Positions 1 through 10,500 of a stretch of DNA of 64,000 nt are shown in pieces. This stretch comes from Metridium senile (lineage: Eukaryota; Cnidaria; Anthozoa; Actiniaria; Metridiidae). The stretch's first letter is position 1; each line of letters begins with the position of its first letter. The translations under genes and the position numbers were made by a program. The notes beneath the pieces were generated by a model that was given only the letters and a program-made list of their open reading frames with translations, made no database searches and was not told the DNA's origin. The stretch covers positions 43,210,379 to 43,274,378 of the forward strand of contig OX459096.1 in NCBI GenBank assembly GCA_949775045.1. The letters are read 5' to 3'.

Positions 1-530
1 TCACCAAATAAATTTAACAACAACACTGGATTGAAATATGTTCAAATTTATTTCAATAAAAAATACGGATTTTTATTTGTTTTAACTTAATAGTTCGATT
101 TTATTGAATGGCAATGTTGAAGCCGTTTGCCCACCTTTTCAGCATTGTTGAAACGTTGAATCGGTGTTTAATTGATGTTGAAAGAATTTCAACATCAATT
201 CAACATTTCTTTTGCTCTGTGAATATTGAATTGGAGTTAAAGTCGTTTGCCTTGCTCCGTTCAACATTGTTGACTACACCCATGCGCATTTAGTTGTCTT
301 TCAAATACTTTTCAACAATGTTGAAAGGGGGTGGCAAACGGTTTCAACATTACCCGGCATTCAACAAAATCGAACAGATGTTGAAGCAAATGTTGAATCC
401 GTTTGCCCACCTACGTTCAACATCGTTCAACAACTCCTACAGCGTTCAACAAAATCGAACAATTAATGTTGAAGCAAATGTTGAAGCCGTTTGCCCGGGA
501 CTTTTACATAGCACTTGTTTGTGAATTTTT
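1..530. repeat. TTGAAC/GTTCAA-rich repeat
   Basis: The stretch is built from short GTTCAAC/GTTGAA words on both strands. From about 361 it shows a tandem unit of about 85 bp: the CAACAAAATCGAAC block at about 363 returns at about 448, and each unit ends in a CCGTTTGCCC-like segment. Short open frames across it are low complexity and I do not call them genes. Confidence 0.6.
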
Positions 531-700
531 GTATTATGATAGAGTCGAGATAGAGGGGAACGTAGGAGGGAATAGAATTACAACCATTATAAAATTGGTT
601 GATTTAACCATACCGGCCTAGTTAATATTTAATATGATTTAACAGGAACTAACCTGTTAGCTTTATTGTTTGTTTCAAGTTTTTTTTTTCTCCAAATTAG

Positions 701-1016
701 TAAGTTCCTAACTTATGCCAAAGAAATCAGATTTATTGCACCAAACTCGACCTATCTTCAAGATGAAACGCATCGCATCCGTATGGCAAAGTTCGTCGAA
801 ATTTTTAATGTCAGTCTGAACCGACCACCAATTGAAGTTTTCAGTGCTACCACTCGTAAGAATTGCTCTCTACGATGTTTGGGAAATCTGAAATGTAGAT
901 CCATCAATTTGGAAAGAATATCCGTCTTGTGTGAGTTGCTTGACTCGGTTGTTTTCCAAAAGGGGAATAGAAATAGGCTTATGAACAGCCCTTATCACAG
1001 CCATTTTACCAACAAG
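701..1016 (+). CDS. PAN/Apple-like domain exon, partial gene
   Basis: Internal coding exon of what looks like an extracellular protein. The acceptor is a pyrimidine tract ending ATTAG at 700 and the donor is AAG|GTGTGT at 1016/1017, phase 0. The peptide has the cysteine spacing and phrasing of a PAN/Apple module: a KNCSLRCL segment, then CRSINLE, then LCELLD. This resembles modules in many anthozoan secreted or membrane proteins, where the domain binds protein or carbohydrate. I found no partner exon upstream or within the 3.4 kb before Rab5, so the locus may extend left of the window or be an orphan exon. An upstream Met at 666 lies before the acceptor and is probably not the start. The domain call rests on pattern recognition. 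Confidence 0.55.
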
Positions 1017-1923
1017 GTGTGTTTCAATTATTTATATATATATATATATATATTTTTACTTCTCTTCCTCTAGTTATATCCTCTCTCGCGATATAATATA
1101 TTGCCTTTGTATGTTATTTGAGGGTCTCGGATGGGGTTAACGGGCAACGGCCTAAATCGGTTCCCGTCAAGTGTCAAGCGTCAAATGAAATAAATTTTAA
1201 CCTCTTTTAATGATCAATCATTGAATCAAAAACATTAATCGTCAATGTAATCTGTAACAATTATTTAGTAATTTCTTATTAATTTTCTGATGCCGAATTT
1301 CTATTTTTTTTAATTTAAACGTCAAAGTATTGACTCATGCCCCTCACACCACCCCATCCCTTCTCCCTCCCCCAACCACTCCCCTTCCCCATCTCCGGCC
1401 TCCCCATTGCGACCCTCCCCATTGCGATGTCCAACAGCCGTATTCCAAATAAGCTCGCGCACAAAGTTGGTCGAGTCAGGTCAGGGTCTACTGGTGACTC
1501 TGTGCTACTGGAGACATTGTAAACCAGTACCACTTGTCGCATGCGACTAAACCGGCTCCCACACTAGCTAACATTATGTTAGTGCATGAGGAGGGTGACA
1601 TGTCATCCAGCAGGACAAAAAATAAGACCTGTCAAAGGGCGGGAGGAGCTCGTTTTGAGCCAACCTCCAGCACGCAAAACTGAAGCTTTGTTGATTGACG
1701 TCGAAAGGGCAAGATTTCAAGCCTCTATATTATAGCGATATACTAATGAAAAGCATTGTTATGTAACGAACCTCAGCTTTGTTGATCACATAATTGCAAA
1801 AGTAGTATTTTACACATTGTACTCGCTATTATTAAAATCCTATCCACCACTTCAATCTCCGTTCGAATGAGCTACGATCAGTATAAGGCTACAATCTCAA
1901 TACCTACATGTTACTCCCTTTAA
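1017..1923. other. Intron or intergenic DNA, no gene seen
   Basis: Holds a short TA run (1033-1053), then C-rich sequence (1340-1430) and unremarkable AT-rich DNA. No frame looks coding and I see no next exon of the PAN gene. Confidence 0.5.
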
Positions 1924-2223
1924 TTTGTCCAAGTGGTAGGGGTGATCGGCGTACCTTTTAGGGCTAAAATATTTCCTGTGCGTACCTTTTAGGGTCCTTT
2001 TTGGTTCTGGCTTAAAAATCAGTTACAAAAACACGATTCCGTACCGTGTAAGGATCATCTTTACTCTGCTTTGTTGCTAAAAGTAAGCTAGCAAGAACAT
2101 CGCACAGCCGAACTTTTTCCGGGGTTGGAATCAACAAGGCTTTAACAGTTATTTTTATCTGTGCGTACTTTTTAGGGGTCGTTTTCTAAACCTTCGCCGA
2201 TCACCCCTACCACTTGGACAAAA
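1924..2223. mobile_element. MITE with TTTGTCCAAGTGG ends
   Basis: Terminal inverted repeats of about 28 bp start TTTGTCCAAGTGGTAGGGG on the left and are mirrored on the right. Inside, GTGCGTACCTTTTAGGG-like phrases occur near both ends. A second, shorter copy lies at about 50450-50625, so this is a dispersed family. No coding capacity. The target duplication is not clear. Confidence 0.75.
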
Positions 2224-4000
2224 TTTGCCTATTTTTCGGGTTCCCTGTGCTAACCTGCAAATTAAGTATGACGTAATTGGTTTCAGGCTATCTGAGGGGT
2301 TGCCATGTAATACTGATGTTTTCCAGGGGTAGGTGGTCACGCGGCTATTGTCACTGTGAACCTTTGGAACGAGTACGAACACTGGAAGAAATTTCAAAAT
2401 ATCTCGACATTACGAGGATTTTACTATCTTGAACTTTGAAGACAGGTACATTGATTATTTTTTGAAGTGTATATTGCATACCTTGCGAGTTTTCTCGTTT
2501 AAAATGTGTCTTTGGGTTGTGTTTGATGAAGTTCTCTTATTACGCATTTCCACATCAGTCGGCGCCATCTTGTATCTGACGAAACGGACTGTAGTGTATT
2601 TTTTCTCGATTTGAAAGGATTCTAATGTCTTATCAACCGTCATTCGATGGTATAATTTACCTGATAGTTTATGTAATATATTAAGTCCTTAATAATCCTG
2701 AAATTCTTGTTGATCTGCCTTGTATTTTCAAAGTTATACAACGAAGTTTGAAATTGAGATCATCCGTAGGAATAGAATTCCGCAAAGATTTCCTACTTCT
2801 GAAGCATTCAAGTACTATTGGGAAATACCTTATTGTCTGAATATAATTTTCAACCTCAGATAAGTCCATCGTGTTGTAAAATATAGTGTTTTGCTGTTGT
2901 TTCGCAGTAAAGACGAATTGCTGCAGTGAGTGTTCCAACTGATCGCTTTACAGTTCTCGCCCACAACAAATTTACAGAAAAATGTTGACGATTTTAATGT
3001 TTGTTTTGAGATATCTAGTTTGTATTAGCAAGAATACTCCCCATATTTTTTAATTTGTCCAATATTTTAACATAATCTATGTATCGTATAAACTCAGGAT
3101 GATGGCCATTTCATTACTTGGAGAACATTAATTTAATAAATCTCTAAATTCCTTGGTTTATTTACTTCCGTCGACCTAAATGTTCTGTAAATATATAGAG
3201 AAACTATCGATGTCAAAACTTACTTTTGTAATTTGTATAACAGTTTTTTTTGCCCATTTGCTATTACTTTCTACTGTGTTGTTGCCAATCTTTCGTTATT
3301 TAGTGTCTGTGTTATCTTTATGTAATATTCGAACGCCAGTTTAATATATTTAAGTTATTGATAAATGCATAAACCAACATTATCAAACTGTCATACTTCC
3401 CAAATGAGCGCTAACATAAACAAATTACGTCTTGTTCAAAAGACTTCCTGACAAGGAATTGAGTTGATATTGTTGTAGCATTTTACAAGTGAAACTGTAT
3501 TTGTCTACAATATTTTTCCTATTTTCTTTGGTCAGTTTCTATTATTTGTTTGCAACCCTCATTATCTTAAATGATTTTTCTAAGCAGGCTTCCATTGTTT
3601 TCACTTTGTTAACGCTCTTAATTTCATTAATTTTTTATTTCATTTTGTATCTGGCTTGAATAATACCCCATAATTGCCAAATTATAATTATTTAAATGGC
3701 TCCCATTACAATCATCTGTATAATATATTTATTATTGTACATTTGATTAAAAGCTATCAAAAGACAATCAAAATGTATTTTATCTCTTCCATTCTCTTTA
3801 TGATTCTTTATATTATTGTCATGTTGTTATTCTGTGAGTTACTATTGTTTTATTACTCATTTATTTATCCTGTTTAATACTGAGTTGATTTATTATCTAG
3901 AATCAAATGACCATTTTGAGGAAATCCACAAATTTTGTAAACTTGCACATGGATTAATTACTATAAACATTGGATATGTTAGTTATTGCAATAACATATG
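2224..4000. other. Intergenic AT-rich DNA, no gene seen
   Basis: AT-rich sequence upstream of Rab5. Open frames on both strands are short and compositionally noncoding. The Rab5 promoter or a 5' noncoding exon may lie here, but nothing marks it. Confidence 0.45.
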
Positions 4001-4004
4001 GACT

Positions 4005-4285
4005 GTTGGTGTTTCTAACACCTTTGTTCTAGAGAGAGCTTTAGCCTTTCGCCACTGTAACCTGGGTTCAATTCCAAGCTTGGGCGACAAGTAAATAGAG
4101 TTTGTTTGCTGTGTTGTTGTTCTCTGATGCCACAAGGGTTTTTCTCTGGGTTATACGGTTTTCCTCCCTCCACAAAAATCAACGTGAGCAGAGTTGTGTG
4201 TGGAATGGAATGGAATGTAGTGGTAGTGAGTAAGAGTGAACCTCATGGAAGAGCCTTGACGGGGAGCAATGATTGTAAAATATAT
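4005..4285 (+). mobile_element. tRNA-derived SINE
   Basis: The left part has a degraded RNA polymerase III A box and a clear B box (GGTTCAATTCC at about 4067). The body contains AGGGTTTTTCTCTGGGTTA and CGGTTTTCCTCCCTCCAC phrases, and a GGAAT/TAGTG-rich tail leads into an AT run. A related copy lies in the opposite direction at about 48890-49110, sharing the CTGTAACC-B-box-AATAGAGTTTGTTTG order. It has no protein. Ends are approximate. Confidence 0.75.
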
Positions 4286-4489
4286 ATATTTATACATATA
4301 CATGTACTTTGTAATGCAGTGTGAAGTAAGTTTTGTGGGAGATATTTTTTCAAGAGTGTATCTTGTAAAACAGATGTAAGTTACCATAATGAATTGTGGT
4401 TGTCTAGTTTGTAGAGAAAAAGTAACATTTCAAAACATGAGCAAAATAAATTACGCCAAGTCAGCATAAAATGTTTGTTTGTTTTGTAG

Positions 4490-4560
4490 ATACCACCCCA
4501 ATATTGCACATCAGTAAAAGTGTCTGCTCGACGACAGCAGATCACCTATATTTTTGATAC
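4490..4560 (+). other. Rab5 5' UTR segment
   Basis: A pyrimidine-rich TTTGTTTGTTTTGTAG acceptor ends at 4489, so the start-codon exon probably begins at 4490 and an unseen upstream noncoding exon exists. The ATG context is GATACATGG, with G at +4. Confidence 0.45.
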
Positions 4561-7500
4561 ATGGCTGCAAGAGGTGCCCCACAACGCCCTAATGGGGCGG
4601 CAGTTGGGAAAATATGTCAGTTCAAACTGGTTTTATTAGGTGAGTATCCTGTTAGCCATGGAATGATATTACAATTATTAGATGCATTGATTCCTATCTT
4701 GATCTATGTTCTTGCTAAATATTAGTTACATATTACAAGTTACTTATAATAATGTTTTGATGACAGCTTGAATTAAGGTGACTGGCTACTTTTGAACGCC
4801 TTGGAACGTTCGATTCGAGCCCACGATGTGCGCGCGCACAAAAACCGCTGAATAAAATACAAATTTTTATTTAGGGAACATACATGTTTTGAACTTCAAC
4901 AGGGCAAAACCCTCGAATTTTGCATGGGACTCTATACTTTTGTTATACTAAGTTGAAAGAACCTTATAAAATCTATGCTGTATCAAATTTTTTTAAAAAG
5001 TTAATTTTTCTAACATACAAAAAAATCGATTTTCGTAGTTTTTTTTGTCTGACTTCATGCGAGTTTTGAAAGCACTAAAAGGACGAAATATGTCAGATCA
5101 AGGTATTTCTTTGTCTTTTTTCAAAACCATCCATGTTGTATTGTAGAATGATTCATTACCCGGCATTTGTGCTTGATATAGTATGAAAAAAACTATTGCT
5201 TCAGTTTTCACAGGTTTTTCTTCAAAATCTCGTGTGTAGGCGTTCATTAAATGCTGATTATCTCAAAATTGAGCTCGGGACACCCCATTTTTCTTTTCAT
5301 ATTTGGAATCAGCATTAAATTTCACATTAAAAAATCGTAGTTTAAAGAAAAGTTTAACATTATTTCCAAAAGTAGCCAGTCACCTTAAATAAACAAATAT
5401 ACCCTGGGGTGATTCTCCATGACAGATCTAAAAATCACACTTTTTAAAACCTTTCCAACAGGATTAATTTTAGGTGGAATGTCATTCTTAGTTAACATAA
5501 TTTTTATTTTTAATAAAAGTAAACATTAAAAGTATAGTTTAATAAACAAGCAGGAGTGTTTTATCAGGATGTAAAACCTCGAGGCGAAGCCAAGTGGTTT
5601 TAAACCTGATAAAACACGATCTCCGAGTTTATTGAACGACTTCAAAAACTCCAACCTATATTTTGTGTTTTTGTAAAAAACAAATCAAGGATTTATGAAA
5701 GTTTATTAGAGAAAATTCATGTTAAAGTTTATGTAAATTAGGGTGAATCTATATCTTCAGTTAAAACACTCGTCACGGTTACGATTTCTTTTGAAAATTT
5801 CTCATGAATTATTAATGAGTTTTTGAAGGATACTTAAAAAACTCATTAATAATTCATGAGCTATTAGTCCAATCGGGGCATTCCAATTTGGTCACATGCA
5901 TGACCTTTATACCCCATAAAACACTGCCATAGGTACATTATATAAAAACACATGTGTCTTTATGATAAAGGTACGTGTGTCTTTATGATAAAGGTACGTG
6001 TGTCTTTATGTACCTATGACACTTGTAAAGGTCTCAGTTTTAATCTCTCATCATTGACCTTTACTAGAGGCATCACCCGAAACAATGCTATCAATCTCCT
6101 ACTATATTATACACGACCTTTCTCAAATGTGGGATGCGAAATGTGGTGCTTAATGGTGCATGGTGTGATATGAGCATGCGCAGTGTACCTTGCAAATAAA
6201 GTTTGTCTCTAAATTGGACTTTTCTTCAAGAAACTTTTATAATTTAGTTTTGAATAAGTGTTGGAGTTTTTTAAGCTATATAAAAAACTCGCAGCACGTG
6301 TTTTATCAAGGATCAAAAACCCTCGCTGCGCTCGGGTTTTTATCCTTGATAAAACACTGCTGCTCGTTTTTTATATACTACTTAATCAATTGTCTCACGA
6401 TTGAGGTCATTGGTAGAAATACTGCGACGTTTCGACTGCAATCTGCAAGTCTTCATCAGGCGATGGTGTAGACTGGATGATGGTTGTCTTATATACTGTT
6501 CATCAGATTATCGGCGCTGTGATTGGCTGACGCGTGATGTCCCAGCATGCTTCTTGATTGTTGGCATCCAAAAGTAAACATCACAAAATCCTTTGGGGGG
6601 TAACCTAGGGGAGAGAATATTGTTGTTTTAAATTAACTGTTTAAAGACCCAGGCAATTAATAATACATTTTCCTTCTGTTAAAATACAGATCTACATGTA
6701 GCTATTATTAGCTATTAAGAATCCAAAGGGTGGTTATTAATACACCTATAGCAAGTATTTTATGACAAACAAGAAAATTTAACATTTTTTTTTGTTAGGG
6801 ACATTACAAAGGGTTGGGCTATAAAACATACCTTCCTTTTAATTACAGCATGTTGCTTGTTTGTGTTGTAACACTGTTTTTTGTGCTCTTATAATTTGAC
6901 ATACCTTACACACACACATATATATATGCCACAAGATTTGATAAGACTCAATATGACACTTTAATAACATTATGGACGTTACACTTTTAACACTACATTG
7001 AAATACTGGGAGTCATCACCAAATCTCCCCAGTGAGTGAATTCGTCTTTGGCCATTTCCCTTGTAACAATGGTTGTTGGTACTATCTTCAGGGGAATCAG
7101 CTGTTGGCAAGTCCAGCTTGGTGTTAAGATTTGTAAAGGGACAGTTTCATGAATATCAAGAAAGTACAATTGGAGGTGGGTGTTAAATTTACTATGCATT
7201 CATTCATTCACACAATTGTCTATTTGTTTATTCATCTATTTACTTATTTATTTATTTACTCATTCATATACTTACTTATTTATTTATTCTTCCATCCATT
7301 GTCTAATTAAATACAAAGTATTGCTTTGCAATGGTATTGTTACTAGGTATTATCCTACTTCGGCAACAATAATACAAATATGAGAGAAATTATGTGTCAA
7401 TTTGATGTTTGTACTTCATTTCAAACTTCTTCATTTGTCAAAGTGATGTTTTATTTTCTTATCTGTTCTATTTATTAATTTATCCAATGGCATGCATCCA

Positions 7501-10500
7501 TATTATTAATTTATCCACTCATTTATCCATTAACTTATTCACTCACTCATTGATTCATTTATCCAACAATTTATTCAGCCATTTACTTATTCATTCATTA
7601 ATTTTCAAATGTTTCTTTGCTATTGTTCTGATGTTCATTATATTTTTCCTCAGCTGCATTTTTAACACAGACAGTTTGTCTTGATGACACCACTGTAAAG
7701 TTTGAAATCTGGGATACAGCAGGCCAAGAAAGATACCATAGTTTAGCGCCCATGTATTACAGAGGAGCACAGGCTGCTATTGTGGTTTATGACATCACAA
7801 ACACGGATACATTTGGAAGAGCAAAAACATGGGTTAAAGAATTACAGAGACAAGCAAGCCCAAATATTGTGATTGCACTATCAGGAAATAAAGCTGATTT
7901 ATCCAGTAAACGAATGGTGGACTATGAGGTGAGAAATGGGAAATACCTTGAGCATTTACTTTACATCTGAGTCATGTCATTCTTTACTTTATTTATTAGT
8001 CGGGCTTGAGGGCCCAACTCTAGGTTTACCTTTTAGTCAATCTATGTATGTATGTATGTATCTGTCATGTCGCGCATAGGCCCCCATGATGCTTTGGGAA
8101 CGAACACAGGAAGCCCAACGTAGAATTGTTTAGCCTCCTGTGTTGATTTTACGACTAGCCCAACTTTACGCTCCTAGAGCATCTAGTTTTTTATTCATTT
8201 CAATTCCTATTTACTGTAATATTTTGAAGCTTTTGATCTAATTTTTTGATCTTGTTTTTGAATAGTTCCCTTCACAGTTTCCTGCGCCATCTTGAAAGTT
8301 ACCCTTTGCATTGAAGTGAGACACACGTTTAGTTTGCAATGATAGAGACCTTTAAACACCTTGTGTAACAATTGTGTCCCTATCATTGCAATCTCAACGT
8401 TCGTCTCACTTCCATGCAAACACTAGGCTACCTTTCAAGATGGCGCAAGGGAACTGTGAAGGAGACTGTTGTTGGATTGTGTCTATGCATTTGTTGTAGC
8501 CTCTGATTCACTTTGAAAATTATTATTAATGATAATGCTTTTAAATTGCTAGATTCTGACCAAGTACTTGTTTTTGATGTGTGTGTATTTATTTATGTAC
8601 TTATAAAAAGCAATTTTACTAGCAGAACATATCTCATTGCAGGAAGCACAAACATATGCTGAAGAAAATGGGTTGTTATTCATGGAGACATCAGCCAAGA
8701 CGGCAATGAATGTCAATGATATCTTCTTGGCTATAGGTATGCACCTTTAACACACTAGCACGATGCTATCAAATACAGTAAAACCCCACATATAAGAACC
8801 TAATATTTAAGCACCTGTCAGGCTGAAATTTTCATTTCTTTTTTTTTGGTAAAAAAGAGCCATGTGAAAAGCATTGACCTGTATGTAAATAAAATAGGAA
8901 GAAAGGTGGTGTAATTATGAAGTGAGTGATGCTGTTATGCCCCAAAATGTAATAACTCGCACAAAATGTAATAGTAACGCAAAATGTAATATCTTCTGAC
9001 GCAAAATGTAATAGTAACGCAAAATGTAATAACATTTGACGCAAAATGTAATAGGTGAGTTTAACGCAAAATGTAATAATTTTGACGCAAATGTAATAAT
9101 TTTACAGATATAAAGAAAATATCAAGCATATCCACTTATAGACACTGCCTTAACGATGATATCATTAATTTGACGTCATCAACCACGTGATACTGGGAAA
9201 CGTTATACAGCAAATAAGTAACTTAGTAACTTATTTTTTTTTGGAAACGCATGCCTTTTTGCTTTTGCCTTATAATATACGTCCAGACTTTTATGATCAA
9301 AAGCGGAAAGTTTCCGAAAACACTTACAATACTCTTGAATGAGTCTGGTGATGGCCTCCGTTCTTGGTGGTCTAGAATGGACGATCAAAGACTTTGAATG
9401 CATTTTCAAGGAACTTATAACGGCGTTTATTGATAAGACGTTAGTGTAAAGAGCGCCTCAGTCATGATTAGAACTTTTATTGAACTCACTAAAAAAGTAG
9501 AAACTCCTTAATGCCGATTACAGTGCGACTGCTTGAGCTGAGGCCATCCAAACAAATTTGACAAGAAATAGAACAATTAACTATTTAGTTTTTCACCGGC
9601 TGACATTTTTCTTATTCAATCTTGATGTTTTTTTGTTCACTCACTTATGATTTTAAGCATTTTTAAGCAAAAACAAAAACAAACAAACAAACATATCTAC
9701 AGATTCTATTGCTTATATTCAATTCTCGATCGTTATTAGATGGTTTGGTGATTGAGGCCTCGGTTGAAGGCTACACTGTGGCATTTGTTTCGAAATTGCA
9801 ACTATAGAATTATGTCAGAAAACACAACAACAAAGAGGACTCTTAACCAGGATGTTTTGCGCTCATCTTCTATTATACTTTACTGGCGAGTTTTCCTTTC
9901 AAAGCAAGCCTGTTGTCAAAATGATGGCTTTGAATTGAGAGAATTTGTTTAGCTAAACTATAAAAAAGGTAGAAAATAAGGTGCACAAAGCATCGTGGTT
10001 GAGACAACTTCTTAATACTAATTTACAGCGTGAGGCGCAAAAGTATGACCACATTTGATGTATTCGCATACTTCTATCCATGGAAATTTGTACAGACACA
10101 TTGGATTTGAAGCTGTCTGATTTTACCGAATAAGGCGTGTAAAAACTCGTTTCGTAGCATAAAGTCCATGCATAGAAGTATGTGAATATATTAAAAGTGG
10201 TCATACTTTTGGGCTTCGCGCTGTAAACTCATTTAATATTTGTAAAAATCCCCCCCCCAAAAAAAAAAATATCAAGCAAGCTATTAAAAAAAAATCTGGT
10301 GCAACGTCAATATTTCAAAAAAATATATATAGCTTGGTACGGCAAAAAAATATCCTGCAACACTGGATGGTGAAAAAAAAACCCCAAAATCTACGTCAAA
10401 TTAATGATATATCATCGCTGCAGTGTCTATAAGTGGATATGCTTGATATTTTCTTTATATCTGTAAAGTTATTACATTTTGCGTCAAAATTATTACATTT

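Noticed and set aside
9203..9409. Minus frame inside the 1750-bp element as a transposase
   Set aside because: 68 aa with no catalytic motif and no continuation; insufficient for a call.
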